Below are positions 8,807-18,799 of a stretch of DNA of 64,000 nt, in pieces. Each line of letters opens with the position of its first letter. Position 1 is the first letter of the stretch. Both the position numbers and the translations under genes were made by a program. Below the pieces are notes generated by a model, which was not told the DNA's origin, did no database searches, and saw nothing but the letters and a program-made list of their open reading frames with translations. This DNA comes from Tepidibacillus_B infernus (GTDB lineage Bacteria; Bacillota; Bacilli; Tepidibacillales; Tepidibacillaceae): positions 930,001 to 994,000 of the forward strand of contig NZ_JBLWFI010000001.1 of assembly GCF_048898065.1 (NCBI RefSeq), read 5' to 3'.

Positions 8807-9715
8807 TTATAAGATGAGCTCAAAAAATTGATTGTCCAGCTTGGCATCACAAGGTTTTCCTGTCTCATAGGACACATTTCCAATCAGTGACTTCATTTGT
8901 TCAATTGGTTTGATACCACGAAGATAATCTTCTATACATTGATAGATTGGAATTGCTTCCTGTTTAGCTCGATCAAAAAGATCCAGAAAGCTTTCTTTAC
9001 TTCCTTCAATTCCATTTGTAGGGTGAAACCACTCAGTATGTTGAAGATTGAGAAAGTCTTTATTCGGGATCTTTTTGCTGTAAGAAAATGGCGAAACCAT
9101 CTCCCCTAGCAGTATATGTTTAATCCCTGTTGGGTCAAATAAAAACTTTAAAGCTTTTATCATATCCTGATAGGATTGATTAATCACCAATTGTAAATCA
9201 GGTCTTTTTTCAGCATGAACTTTCTTTATTAAATAGATTAGCATTTGCTGGATCTGAGATGGTAGATTTTTGCCTACATCAATTTCTTTAAAAACGGGTG
9301 TCTTCCAAGTGTCAACTCCTTTAAAACGTTTCATCATTAAGGTATCTATCATAATCTCTAACTTTTGATGTTTATTTCCCTCTTCTCCTGAACGATAAAC
9401 AATATAGGGATGAGTATTTCGGTCTAAAAGATGGTGGCTAACAAAACCAAAAACATATGCTTTTAATAACGGGTCAGGGTGTTGCTTTAAATATTGAACC
9501 ATCTCTACCAGAAATGAACCACAGTGTTTCTTATGAAGTAAACTACCAATCTTCGTTACTGACTTATCCTTTCTCCATGGCCAAAAATGATGGTAGAAAA
9601 AAGGATCAGGCCCTTGGCAACCTAGGTAGTAAATCTCTTTATGTTCTAAAAAGTCGTACCCAATTTCTTTATCCAAGTGCTCCCCAAATAGGTTATGGGT
9701 CCATACATTGGGCAT
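8807..9715 (-). CDS. Zinc-dependent phospholipase C family protein
   Basis: 302 residues. It begins MPNVWTHNLFGEH and has many histidines in the phospholipase C/P1-nuclease-like all-helical pattern (YYLGCQGPDPFFYHH, AYVFGFVSHHLLDRNTHPYI). No signal peptide is visible, so unlike secreted clostridial alpha-toxin it is probably cytoplasmic. Proteins of this kind are widespread and uncharacterised in Bacillales. The start overlaps the end of the upstream MFS gene by 23 bp, so translation is probably coupled. The enzymatic role is inferred only from family name. Confidence 0.8.
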   Translation of the reverse strand: MPNVWTHNLFGEHLDKEIGYDFLEHKEIYYLGCQGPDPFFYHHFWPWRKDKSVTKIGSLLHKKHCGSFLVEMVQYLKQHPDPLLKAYVFGFVSHHLLDRNTHPYIVYRSGEEGNKHQKLEIMIDTLMMKRFKGVDTWKTPVFKEIDVGKNLPSQIQQMLIYLIKKVHAEKRPDLQLVINQSYQDMIKALKFLFDPTGIKHILLGEMVSPFSYSKKIPNKDFLNLQHTEWFHPTNGIEGSKESFLDLFDRAKQEAIPIYQCIEDYLRGIKPIEQMKSLIGNVSYETGKPCDAKLDNQFFELIL

Positions 9716-10925
9716 AGCGTTTTCTTCCCTTCATTTTCAGTCCTCGATCATAATTGGAAAAGATTAATCCTGATATGACAAAGAAGGATATCATAATGAT
9801 GATCAGTACATCCATCGTAGTATGATCATAAAGCCAACCACCAATTAAAAAGCCTAGCATCCTTCCACCAGCTCCGGCACTACTAATAACCCCTTGATAA
9901 AATCCAGCTTTTCCCTCCGGTGCTAAATTGGCTGCTGCAGAGGGAACGGCTGGCCAAACTAGCATTTCTGCTAATGTCATTATGACCATAGCCAATACAA
10001 ATCCGAAATAACTTTTATTCTGATATAACAATAAAAAGGAAAAAACAAAAATGATCATTCCAATCAGCAATTGTTTTTTAATGGTTCGTAAAAGAAACTT
10101 AGTAATGTAATTAACCAATGGTTGTCCAAGAACAATCAAAGCCCCATTGATTGTCCATAGTAATGTGTATTTAGATAATGGGATACCTATGCTTGAAATA
10201 TACGCTGATAGACTTGTTTGCCATTGTACATAAGGAATCCATGATAAGATAAATGCTAACGAGATCACCATCAGGGCAATAAAATGACTAAGTTGGTTCT
10301 TGATCATACTTTCGTTCCCGATTAGATCACGATGTCCGATTGTATTGTCAGAAACCTCTTGCCATTGATCCTTGTTAAAACCAAATAACACCAGAAGGAG
10401 AAAAAGAATAAACGTTAAAGCATTGACGATAAAGATAAGGGAAAAAGAAATCTGTGCAACCAACCCTCCAAGAGTAGACCCTAATGCCACTCCAAAGTTT
10501 TGAGACACATAAATCATATTAAAGGCTCTTCTTCCTCCTTCAGGCCACACAGAACCAGCCATTGCATACATAGAAGGAAAAACTAGTCCATTACTAAAGC
10601 CTAAAATCAGCATCAGTATGACATAAATCGTCCACTGATTAAAGACTGACAATGCTAAAACAGTAATGACAGATAGTAAGATTCCAGTAATAATCGTTTT
10701 CTTACCGCCCCATTTATCAAATAACCAGCCACCAATCAAATTTCCTAATATACCAGTTGCTTGTTGTAGCATTAAAACGATACCAGCAATAGACATCGAT
10801 TGGTGTAAAACTTTTGTTATATAAATGGTATTTAAAGGCCATAGAAAAGAGTTACCCGTCACATTGATAGTCATTCCGATTGCCAAAATCCAAATAGAGA
10901 TTGGGTAGTTAAAAATCTTTTTCAT
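9693..10925 (-). CDS. MFS transporter (probable drug/metabolite exporter)
   Basis: About 410 residues with 12 predicted membrane helices and a typical MFS loop after helix 2 (GGWLFDKWGGKKTI). The ATG at 10925 is chosen because AAGGTG lies 7 bases upstream, while the GTG at 10934 is part of that ribosome binding site. It overlaps the phospholipase-like gene downstream. The sequence resembles the MDR-type exporters common in Bacillus, but the substrate cannot be read from sequence. Confidence 0.85.
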   Translation of the reverse strand: MKKIFNYPISIWILAIGMTINVTGNSFLWPLNTIYITKVLHQSMSIAGIVLMLQQATGILGNLIGGWLFDKWGGKKTIITGILLSVITVLALSVFNQWTIYVILMLILGFSNGLVFPSMYAMAGSVWPEGGRRAFNMIYVSQNFGVALGSTLGGLVAQISFSLIFIVNALTFILFLLLVLFGFNKDQWQEVSDNTIGHRDLIGNESMIKNQLSHFIALMVISLAFILSWIPYVQWQTSLSAYISSIGIPLSKYTLLWTINGALIVLGQPLVNYITKFLLRTIKKQLLIGMIIFVFSFLLLYQNKSYFGFVLAMVIMTLAEMLVWPAVPSAAANLAPEGKAGFYQGVISSAGAGGRMLGFLIGGWLYDHTTMDVLIIIMISFFVISGLIFSNYDRGLKMKGRKRYAQCMDP

Positions 10926-11082
10926 TGATGTCACCTTTTCTAACGATTGCAGTTTCTATTTAACTATTCCATTTTAACGGCTCCCAATTTATTTTGAAAG
11001 CACATTTTAAACTTTTTATTTATTTAGTGAGCCGTCCTAGTAACATATAATATATCGTAAAATCTTGATGAGATGTGAGAAT

Positions 11083-11219
11083 ATGGACATTATTAAACAT
11101 TCGATTGGCGCCTCGTCGGTTTTTTAACAGGATCTGCAACCTTCGATTACTACCTTTATAAACATTTACATGGAGAATTTTTATCTGTTTACCAAAAGAA
11201 ACTATATGATACCACTTGA
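11083..11219 (+). pseudogene. Small frameshifted reading frame
   Basis: From the ATG at 11083 the frame reads MDIIKHSIGASSVF and then stops at 11125. Inserting one base in the six-T run at 11120-11125 restores a continuous protein-like frame (LTGSATFDYYLYKHLHGEFL, then VYQKKLYDTT) ending at 11219. The product would be about 45 residues, convergent with the YhaN-like gene and overlapping its end. I do not recognise the family. It could be a real small gene with a sequencing slip in the homopolymer, a decayed gene, or chance; no strong ribosome binding site is visible. Confidence 0.3.
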
Positions 11220-14200
11220 AGAATAATGATTTAGTGATATCTGTTTGATTTCCTTAATAAGTGCTCCTATTTTTCTTGTAACATGTGGGTGGCAAGTGAA
11301 AAAAATAACTTGATGCTGCTTTGCCAGAATCTCTAATGCTTGGATAGATAGTTCTAATCTTCTAGGATCAAAATTTACGAAAATGTCATCTAAAATAATT
11401 GGAAGAAAATATTGATTAGAAAATTCTTCAACAAGTGCAAAACGCAACCCTAAGAATAGCTGTTCGATCGTACCCCGGCTTAAAAACTGAGGCATAAATC
11501 TTTGTCCATCTTTTCTAATAACTTCAACAGAATGACTATTGATGGGAACATAGACTTGTTGGTATTCTCCATCCGTTAATAACGATAAGTAATGTGAAGC
11601 CCTTTTCATCACCTGTGGCTGTTTTTCTTTTTCATAGCGACTCATCGCTTTTTCCATGATCTGTTTTGCTAGCGTGATCGTCATCCATTCTTTTACCTTT
11701 TGATGAAGCTGAGATTGCATTTCTACATAACTTTGGTTTAGTTCTGTAAGGGTTTGATCTTCTTCAAGCTCTTTAATTTGGTTTTGTAATTCTCCTTTTT
11801 CTTCTAACAATTGTTTATTTAAGGTTGATCTTTTTTCTATCTCGTCTTTAAACTGAACAAGTTTTGCCATGATCTCCTCTTTATTTTCAGTTTCAAGAGT
11901 TTTTAACAATCGCTGGTATTCCTCTTCAGTCTTACAACTTAATTTTAATAAAGTAGTGAGTTGTCTACTTTCATTCAAAAGGATTTGATAATGTTCAAAA
12001 TTCTTTGCTTTATGATAAAATTCTTCTTTATCTTTAACCTCTGCATAATTGATTAGTTCTTCAATTTGATCATGAATCGATTTTATTTTATTTTCCAACA
12101 TCTCCAGCTGTTCTTTCCACCCATCGAACTTTTCTAATAAAATCTGATGGTTTTGCTTTGCCTGCAGATGATCATTTAAGCGTTCATTTAATTGAAAAAT
12201 CCCTTCTTCAATAGATTTGCCGTTTAACCCAACAATTTCTAATAATTCTTTACTTTTTTTTTCATATTCAACAATTTCTTTTTTAACAAAATCTATTTTT
12301 TTTATTAAACTTTCTTCTTTCTTGATCCATTCTTTTACTCTCTGTATTGTTGCGATGATATCAAAGACGACCAATGGTGACAATACCTCATCAAAATGGT
12401 GTTGAAAAAACCAGTCCTTCCAGTTTTTCTGTAAGGTAGTTAAGTCCTTTTCTAAATGCTGACGAACTTTTTGTAAAGTAGAAAGTTCTACCCGAATTCC
12501 TCTTCTTTCTTTATTTATTTCTTCAAGATGAGCCTTTTTCTCATCTAATTGTCCTTTTTGTGAAATTGCTTTTGCCCTTAACTCTTCTATTTTGTTTATT
12601 GTGAACTCATCGAGAACCTCAAAACCATAGTTTTCAATAAGTGGAATTGACTTATTCAAGATCGTAGTGATTTGATTTTGAAGGTCTTCAAGTTGCTCAT
12701 CTAGCTGGGTCATTGAGACATTCAATTTTCTTCCCTGATTAACGTGTAGTTTTTGTTGATAATGTAAAGTTAACAGAATGACATTAAAGAATAATAATAG
12801 ACTTGCTGGTAGCCATTCTTTAAAATAGAAAAGTACAATACTACCTAACAAGAAAATTCCTACCATAATAAGGAGAATTCCATTGCTTTGAAAAGAATTT
12901 GAATGATCTTGTTGATGCTGGTATACATTCCTTTGTTGTTCTAATTGTGTTTTTTGCCATTCCTTTTCCTTAAGGTCATTCCAATTCTTTTTTATGACCG
13001 GATATATTTCTTCGAGCTTATCAGCTTTTTGCTCAGAAAAGACATGTTCTTTTAAAGAATATATAGAATCTTCAAGATGAATCTTCCTTAGCTCCTTATC
13101 TTCGATTCTTTGTTTTACGCTTTCTAGTTCTCTTTGTTTGCTTTGTATTTGTAGTGAGTATTCTTGTAAAAATTGTTTATCTTGAATAGAAAATTCAATC
13201 AATTGTACTTTTTCTTTTGAAAAAGTTGGCCCCAATTGTTTTAACATATCATTTATTTGTTCGTGTAAGCTTTCCTTTTCTTGCGATAAACTCTGGTATT
13301 CCCTTTGATTTTCTTGATATTTATTTAATTGATTCTTAAAATGTTGAATTTTATCCTTATTTTCTTCAAGAAAAGGATTTTCATAGAAATTTTCAAGTTC
13401 CTTTTCTACTTCTAGTTTCCTATTTAATACATTCTCTTTTTCTACTTCTAAATCTAAACATTTTTCTTCTAATGTCTTTAATCTGCTCATTCCGTCTTCT
13501 GGGAATAGAAAAGGATTAGGATACTCCTTAAGTTGTTCTTGCAAAAGATTCAGTCGAATGTAAGTATCATAGGATTGGACAACTTTCTCTAACCATAGCG
13601 TATTCTTTTTTATTCTTTCCATTTGTAATTCGTTCTCAACTATTTCTTCTTCTAGACTTTTTATTTTCAAGATCAATGTTTGATATTGGTCATATTTTTG
13701 CTTTAATTTTTCTTTAGATAGATAAATACGATCCATCTCTGCCAAGATCAAATTTATTTCAGGTTTTTTACCGCCCATTTTAAATAGTTGTTGCTGTTTC
13801 TGTTCAAGCGTCTGCTTCATTTTCAAAATTTGGCTTGCTGATCCTGTACCTGTATGATAGATAAAACTATTTATTTCTTCATCTTGAAGCGAATCGATTT
13901 GTTGCAACTCTGTTAAACCAAAAGAAAAGATTTGCTTATATACCTTTTCGTTAACTTTTCCAATGAGTTGTGGCAAAACCTCTTCCCCTGCTACTTCTCC
14001 ATTAGGAAGATAAACTTTTACATCTCCAGATGCCTTTTGCGAATGAATTCGTTCAATTCGATAAGATTGGTTATTTACATCAACGATTTCAATGGTCCCT
14101 CCAAATTTGCCCCCATGAATTGGTTCGTACCGAAGATGAGCATTTTTTCTTCCTTCAAAACCAAAAAGAATAGAACGAATAAACGCCATCATCGTACTTT

Positions 14201-14306
14201 TTCCAGACTCATTCATCCCTTCTATCACATTGATTCCATTGTGAAGTTCAATGGTTAGATCATTCAGTTTTCCAAACCCATAGATATATAATTTTTTAAT
14301 GATCAA
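11202..14306 (-). CDS. yhaN: YhaN-type SMC-like ATPase (SbcC-like)
   Basis: 1034 residues. The Walker A motif GMNESGKST is at residues 30-38, long coiled coils occupy most of the middle, and two hydrophobic segments near residues 475-515 (ILLIMVGIFLLGSIVLFYF) match the YhaN branch. A Walker B (LPIILDDIFVNFDP) with the preceding FLSRGTIEQLFLGLR signature lies at the C-terminus. It overlaps the upstream YhaO-like nuclease gene by 4 bp, as expected for an SbcCD-like complex. Known relatives are DNA repair/recombination factors, possibly membrane attached through the central segments; the specific job here is inferred. Confidence 0.88.
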   Translation of the reverse strand: MIIKKLYIYGFGKLNDLTIELHNGINVIEGMNESGKSTMMAFIRSILFGFEGRKNAHLRYEPIHGGKFGGTIEIVDVNNQSYRIERIHSQKASGDVKVYLPNGEVAGEEVLPQLIGKVNEKVYKQIFSFGLTELQQIDSLQDEEINSFIYHTGTGSASQILKMKQTLEQKQQQLFKMGGKKPEINLILAEMDRIYLSKEKLKQKYDQYQTLILKIKSLEEEIVENELQMERIKKNTLWLEKVVQSYDTYIRLNLLQEQLKEYPNPFLFPEDGMSRLKTLEEKCLDLEVEKENVLNRKLEVEKELENFYENPFLEENKDKIQHFKNQLNKYQENQREYQSLSQEKESLHEQINDMLKQLGPTFSKEKVQLIEFSIQDKQFLQEYSLQIQSKQRELESVKQRIEDKELRKIHLEDSIYSLKEHVFSEQKADKLEEIYPVIKKNWNDLKEKEWQKTQLEQQRNVYQHQQDHSNSFQSNGILLIMVGIFLLGSIVLFYFKEWLPASLLLFFNVILLTLHYQQKLHVNQGRKLNVSMTQLDEQLEDLQNQITTILNKSIPLIENYGFEVLDEFTINKIEELRAKAISQKGQLDEKKAHLEEINKERRGIRVELSTLQKVRQHLEKDLTTLQKNWKDWFFQHHFDEVLSPLVVFDIIATIQRVKEWIKKEESLIKKIDFVKKEIVEYEKKSKELLEIVGLNGKSIEEGIFQLNERLNDHLQAKQNHQILLEKFDGWKEQLEMLENKIKSIHDQIEELINYAEVKDKEEFYHKAKNFEHYQILLNESRQLTTLLKLSCKTEEEYQRLLKTLETENKEEIMAKLVQFKDEIEKRSTLNKQLLEEKGELQNQIKELEEDQTLTELNQSYVEMQSQLHQKVKEWMTITLAKQIMEKAMSRYEKEKQPQVMKRASHYLSLLTDGEYQQVYVPINSHSVEVIRKDGQRFMPQFLSRGTIEQLFLGLRFALVEEFSNQYFLPIILDDIFVNFDPRRLELSIQALEILAKQHQVIFFTCHPHVTRKIGALIKEIKQISLNHYSSSGII

Positions 14307-15577
14307 GAATTTCTCTCCTCCCTAGTGAAAAAGTGAATGGCTAAATGTTTAGCTTTTTCAAAAATGTTATCTATGTCTTCATTAGAAAAAGAGGTAAAAT
14401 GATTTTTTAAGCTACGGTTTTTAAATAGTTCATGACCCAATTCTTTTTCTATTACAGTTACATCCATTTGTTCTTTTGCAAGTGTTAATTGTTCTAGATA
14501 ATCAACCAAAAAGGAACCTTTTTCTAAATAGTCTTCAATCTGAAAATAAGGCGTGGTTTTTAATTGAATCGATTCTATCCATGTCCATTGACTTTGAACG
14601 ATATAGTTTTGGTTTAATATTTCAACCATTTCTTCCTTTTTTCCATCTTCATGTAACTCGAAATGTAAGTCCGACTCGCCAATCAAAGAAATTCGGAGAA
14701 TCATTGGAACTTGAGAGGTTTGCATCATCCCATCTATCTTTTCCTGAATATGATCCATAAGACGATTCATGTTCTCTATTGAGGTAATATCGATCACTAC
14801 TTCGTCCCATTTAATCTGTGAGGTTTCGATCCATTTCATCGTTTGAACTTTTTGACGATCAACTTCAACCAGTACACACCCTTTAGTACCTGTTTCTTTC
14901 ATATGGCGGCCTTGTGGATTCCCAGGGTAAACGATCACAGGCGTGGAATTAGAAACCACATGCTTTTTATGGATATGACCTAAAGCCCAATAATCCATGT
15001 CAGAATAAAGTAGTTCTTGCGTTGTAGTAGGCGCATATGTATCATGCTCAGGGTTTCCATCTAGATTGGTGTGTAGTAAACCGATATGGAATATTCCTTC
15101 AGCAGACTCTTTTTTCTTATACTCAGGAACGATATTTTCTCTAAATGACTTTGTTGGAAAACTACGTCCATATATTCGAACTAATTCTTTTTGCTCTTTA
15201 ATAAAGGAATAGACTTCCACTTTGTCAGAAGGAAAAAAATGAACGCTCTTTGGCCAATCAAATGAAGACTTTATCTGATCTGCTGGGTCGTGGTTACCAT
15301 GTATAATATAACTTTGTATTCCATGTTCATCTAACTTTTTAAGTCCTTGGTAAAAATGAAGCAATGCTTTTAAACTATGTTCCTCCACATCAAAAACATC
15401 TCCAGAAATAAGCAAAAAATCTACTTGATACTTAATACAATAATCGATAATTTGATCAAAAGCCCTGAAAGTAGATTGTTGAATTTGTTGATGTAAATGC
15501 TTAGGTATATGGACTAATCCCTTAAATGGTGTATCTAAATGAAGATCTGCAGTGTGGATAAAACGAAATGTAGACAT
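14303..15577 (-). CDS. yhaO: YhaO-type DNA exonuclease (SbcD/Mre11-like metallophosphoesterase)
   Basis: 424 residues. The calcineurin-like motifs are in order: HTADLHLDTPF at the N-terminus, LLISGDVFD, YIIHGNHDP, then YWALGHIHKKH. It is the nuclease partner of the YhaN-like ATPase whose start it overlaps by 4 bp. B. subtilis YhaO has a role in DNA repair and recombination. The C-terminal ~170 residues are the variable capping domain. Assignment to the family is secure; the physiological substrate is not. Confidence 0.9.
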   Translation of the reverse strand: MSTFRFIHTADLHLDTPFKGLVHIPKHLHQQIQQSTFRAFDQIIDYCIKYQVDFLLISGDVFDVEEHSLKALLHFYQGLKKLDEHGIQSYIIHGNHDPADQIKSSFDWPKSVHFFPSDKVEVYSFIKEQKELVRIYGRSFPTKSFRENIVPEYKKKESAEGIFHIGLLHTNLDGNPEHDTYAPTTTQELLYSDMDYWALGHIHKKHVVSNSTPVIVYPGNPQGRHMKETGTKGCVLVEVDRQKVQTMKWIETSQIKWDEVVIDITSIENMNRLMDHIQEKIDGMMQTSQVPMILRISLIGESDLHFELHEDGKKEEMVEILNQNYIVQSQWTWIESIQLKTTPYFQIEDYLEKGSFLVDYLEQLTLAKEQMDVTVIEKELGHELFKNRSLKNHFTSFSNEDIDNIFEKAKHLAIHFFTREERNS

Positions 15578-15673
15578 TTATACCCTCCATGAAAAATTTA
15601 ACTTCTCTTTTTCTAGTTTACATCGAATTCACGTTCGTATACAAGTATTAAAATAGCCCACAATAATGATGTA

Positions 15674-15705
15674 TAAAAAAATACCCCGTCTAATGACGAA
15701 GTATT
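15674..15705 (-). terminator. Terminator overlapping the end of the MFS gene
   Basis: An 11-bp stem with two G-T wobbles (15680-15690 with 15695-15705, loop TAAT) is followed on the minus strand by a run of T. The stem contains the last codons of the MFS gene, whose stop ends at 15690. Confidence 0.65.
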
Positions 15706-16934
15706 GCTGGAATACGATCCTTTTCAAATTTAAAAGCAACGACAAAAAAGGCAAAAGCTCCTAATAAACGAATGACTGATGATATATTCATAGCCCAAAA
15801 CATGCCGGTCAATGATAATAGCCAAACACCAATTTGGGGTGAAATAAAACCGATAAAACCAATAACAATGGTGTATAAAGTAATATAAGAAGAACGATTC
15901 TTCCCTGGCGAAACACCCAATAATTGATTAAATAACAAAAAGTTCGTCCCTGCTAGAAATGCACCAGTAAATAAATTCGTCATTGTTAAGTAGACTAAAT
16001 TGGTAGAAAGTACAGTTAAAAAAGGAGCAGATGCCATCCCTGCTGAAGCAATAAAGAGCATCACTGAATTACCGAATCGTTCAGACATTCTTCCCCACCA
16101 AGTATAGGTGAGAATCTGTGATAATTGATTTGTAACAGTAAATAAACTTAACCAGACTGCAGTAGCTCCTGCTGTTTTAATCTGATAGATACTAAATAAA
16201 GGCCAAGCCATTTGCCAGCCGAAATTAAAAAGCATTGAACTTAAAAGAAAAAAAAGAAATGGTTTCTCTGAGATACTTTCTTTCATCGCTGTCAATAAAT
16301 GTTTGGATTTAGTTGAATCGATAAGACTATATTCCTTTCGTTCAACATGTTTGAATAGATAGTATGCTTCCAATAAACCAAATAAAAAAGAAACAAAAAA
16401 GAGAATTTGAAATGGATATGGATTCGTTGTATTAAAATGATTTAAAATCCAACCTACTAATGCGGTAGATACCATTCCTACAATAGTTAAGATCCGATTA
16501 CGGTTACTAAAGAAAAGTCCTCTCTCTTTCTCTGGGATTAGATCCCCTATTAAAGATTGCCAGGAAAGGTTTGTTAAACTTCCAGGTACATTCATTAAAC
16601 CAATTAAGATCACTAAGACCCATGCTTGGTATAATGGAAGAAATGGAATGAGGGCAAAAAGTAAGAGGAAAAACCTCGTCGATAAAATCCCTATTCCGCA
16701 TACTTTTCGTTTCATTTCTTGTCGGCTAAACCAATAGCCTCCAATCACCGTTGTGATTAAGCTAACGATAGCTGGGAGTGAATTAATTAAACCAACTTGT
16801 TGATTATTAGCATGAAGAATATTAATTGCATATAACGAAATGAAACCAGTATAAGTATTGGCGATCGTTGAATAAGCTCCATTTAAAATACTATAATGTT
16901 TGTTTTTTTGGACGATCTCGTACGGATAATACAT
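15690..16934 (-). CDS. MFS transporter
   Basis: 414 residues with about 12 membrane helices. The N-terminal cytosolic stretch (MYYPYEIVQKNKHYSILNGA) leads into a pattern seen in uncharacterised Bacillales MFS proteins, and the WWGRMSERFG loop marks the second half. It is a single-gene unit with its own terminator, upstream of and separated from yhaO by 112 bp. Substrate unknown. The ribosome binding site (AGGG) is weak. Confidence 0.82.
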   Translation of the reverse strand: MYYPYEIVQKNKHYSILNGAYSTIANTYTGFISLYAINILHANNQQVGLINSLPAIVSLITTVIGGYWFSRQEMKRKVCGIGILSTRFFLLLFALIPFLPLYQAWVLVILIGLMNVPGSLTNLSWQSLIGDLIPEKERGLFFSNRNRILTIVGMVSTALVGWILNHFNTTNPYPFQILFFVSFLFGLLEAYYLFKHVERKEYSLIDSTKSKHLLTAMKESISEKPFLFFLLSSMLFNFGWQMAWPLFSIYQIKTAGATAVWLSLFTVTNQLSQILTYTWWGRMSERFGNSVMLFIASAGMASAPFLTVLSTNLVYLTMTNLFTGAFLAGTNFLLFNQLLGVSPGKNRSSYITLYTIVIGFIGFISPQIGVWLLSLTGMFWAMNISSVIRLLGAFAFFVVAFKFEKDRIPAILRH

Positions 16935-17096
16935 TTAGTTCCCTAACCTTTCAGAGTTATAGCAACAGTATAATACGAAACCGGTTTAAAAACGAATTGA
17001 AAATTTGTTTAAAAATAATTAAAAATCATGTAAAAAAACACAATTATCCTCGATTTTCTTTTCTTCTATTTATTTATCATTATCGGAATTTTCGTT

Positions 17097-17675
17097 TCAC
17101 GAAGTTTTATCTACAACGAGTTGGTTTTTTAACCATTTCCCCATCTCTTCTAACGCAATTCTTCGATAAGAGAGAAATACTCTTTTTTCAATTGGCATCT
17201 CTCCTAAAACCTTGTTATATCCATTGGGTATAAAAATAGGATCAAAAGGGAATTTAAGGTCGATTGGCAAATCGTTTGGAATCAAGTTGGTAATTTTACC
17301 ATGTAGTTCTCCATGAAATACCTTTATTTCATTTCTCCATTTCATTGCAATGACCCCGTGAAAATAAGCTGACCTATTCTCCTCTTTTAACAGTTTTTCA
17401 ATTCCTTTATACCCAACTAAGTTAAAAATTCTTTTCGTTAAAATACCAGGGAAGTTAGGATATGCTTCAAAAAAAATACCTGAATCATCTACAAATACAG
17501 GTTCCTCTCTATCTTCAATTTGAGATAATTTATACCTTGCAATAGATTCCATCGTTCCTTCGGTTGGTTCTTTAAATGGAAACGATTCATCCTCTACCTC
17601 AAAGCCAAAGGGTGCTAAAGCCATTTTTGCTTCAATTAATTTTTCAGAATTTGTAGTGGCAAAAATAAGTTTCAT
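17097..17675 (-). CDS. rdgB: Non-canonical purine NTP pyrophosphatase (RdgB/HAM1)
   Basis: 192 residues, the usual size for RdgB/HAM1. Motifs include the N-terminal FATTNSEKLIEAKMAL (nucleotide loop, T-N-x-x-K), FVDDSGIFFEA with the catalytic Asp pair, FPFDPIFIPNGYNK and LSYRRIALE near the end. It hydrolyses ITP, dITP and XTP to monophosphates, keeping deaminated bases out of nucleic acids. The N-terminal FVDDSGIFFEAYPNFPGI replaces the common VEDSGLEV form, so it belongs to a divergent subgroup. It probably forms an operon with the 106-residue hypothetical gene upstream (45 bp). Confidence 0.88.
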   Translation of the reverse strand: MKLIFATTNSEKLIEAKMALAPFGFEVEDESFPFKEPTEGTMESIARYKLSQIEDREEPVFVDDSGIFFEAYPNFPGILTKRIFNLVGYKGIEKLLKEENRSAYFHGVIAMKWRNEIKVFHGELHGKITNLIPNDLPIDLKFPFDPIFIPNGYNKVLGEMPIEKRVFLSYRRIALEEMGKWLKNQLVVDKTS

Positions 17676-17720
17676 CTATAATACACCTTTCTCTACATTA
17701 AATGGTGTTAATCAAATTCT

Positions 17721-18041
17721 CTATTCGTTCATACTTTTTTCTGTAACCTCTCCCTGTGTTCTAAACCAGATGTTTAATTCATTGATTACGCTAGCCTTAT
17801 CCACAATTTCTTCATGAACTTTACAATATTCTTCGAAGCTCATCTCAAACATAAGTTCTTGTTTCTCCATAATTTCCTTTTCTACCAGTTTAATTCGATC
17901 TGGGATCTTAGCGCGCTCCTGTTCCCAGCGATCAATAATATAACTTTGTTCTAATGTAGAATATTCTTCCCAATCTTTATCAAATTGAGGAATATTAATT
18001 CCCAATCTAAAATCATATACGAATTTAACTACTTGTTTCAA
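17721..18041 (-). CDS. Hypothetical protein
   Basis: 106 residues from a TTG start, with GAGAGGGG about 12 bases upstream. It is charged, largely helical, with no membrane segment or cysteine pair. The first part (KFVYDFRLGINIPQFDKDWEEYS) and a long middle helix rich in E and K are the only features I can describe. I do not recognise the family. Being just upstream of rdgB on the same strand, it is probably cotranscribed with it. Confidence 0.65.
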   Translation of the reverse strand: MKQVVKFVYDFRLGINIPQFDKDWEEYSTLEQSYIIDRWEQERAKIPDRIKLVEKEIMEKQELMFEMSFEEYCKVHEEIVDKASVINELNIWFRTQGEVTEKSMNE

Positions 18042-18220
18042 CTTAAAAAGACCCCTCTCATTGTAATTACTAGTTGATACATCTATTTTAATAAAAAAAA
18101 GAAAAAAATAGAATGGTTAACCATACTTAGAAGGTTAAAATATTCACAAATTAGACAAATTTTTTATGACAAATTTTCAAACTCTTCATTTTAGATATTT
18201 TAATTTAATACTAATTCTAG

Positions 18221-18247
18221 TATACTTTCATTGTGGAATTATTCACA
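18221..18247 (+). promoter_or_regulatory. osmC-1 promoter with Crp/Fnr-like palindrome
   Basis: A TATACT -10 box (18221-18226) is followed by TGTGGAATTATTCACA (18232-18247), one mismatch from the Crp/Fnr pattern TGTGA-N6-TCACA. The palindrome begins 11 bases after the -10 starts, so it covers the expected transcription start, a repressor-like position. The same arrangement is found in front of the second osmC paralogue at 22558-22585. The -35 is poor. Confidence 0.5.
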
Positions 18248-18288
18248 AACTAAAAATAAAGTTAAATATTTAGGGGGAGGCATTTAAT

Positions 18289-18747
18289 ATGGCAAATCAA
18301 GTTATGCGTTCTACTGTTACTCTTAAAGATGGGCTTAAGGTTGAAGCAGAGTCTCGCGGATTTAAAGTCATTGTTGACGAGCCACAACAAATGGGCGGTA
18401 GCAATTTAGGCATGACTCCTGTTGAATTATTACTTTCTGCATTAGGAAGTTGCCTAACGATTACAATTACCATGTTTTCTAAAGCTTTTCACATCGATAT
18501 CAAAGATCTTAAGGTTGATGTTGAAGGTGACTTTGATCCCATGGGTGCTATGGGAAATGATCCAAACGCACGTAGTGGCTTTACTGAAATTCGTGTTAAT
18601 ATTCATATCTCTTCAGATGCTCCAGAAAGCCGTATTCATCGTTTAATCGAGATGGCTGAACAAAAATGTCCTGTAAGTGATACTTTAAGACATGGTGTTG
18701 GTATTAACGCTAAATTTGAATTGAATACTGAGATTGTTTCTGCTTAA
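18289..18747 (+). CDS. OsmC family protein (paralogue 1)
   Basis: 152 residues with the OsmC fold. Both conserved cysteines are present, one in LLLSALGSCLTITI and one in EQKCPVSDTLR. OsmC/Ohr proteins are thiol peroxidases that reduce organic hydroperoxides, though members of this YhfA-like branch are not all proven peroxidases. A GGGGGAGG ribosome binding site precedes the ATG. It is convergent with the TRAP permease and is a clear paralogue of the gene at 22608-23063 on the other side of the transporter; both promoters carry the same palindrome. Cytoplasmic. Confidence 0.88.
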   Translation: MANQVMRSTVTLKDGLKVEAESRGFKVIVDEPQQMGGSNLGMTPVELLLSALGSCLTITITMFSKAFHIDIKDLKVDVEGDFDPMGAMGNDPNARSGFTEIRVNIHISSDAPESRIHRLIEMAEQKCPVSDTLRHGVGINAKFELNTEIVSA

Positions 18748-18799
18748 CTGTTCGTCTCTAATTTTGCTAATTTCAATTGATCAAATATGAACTTACAAA

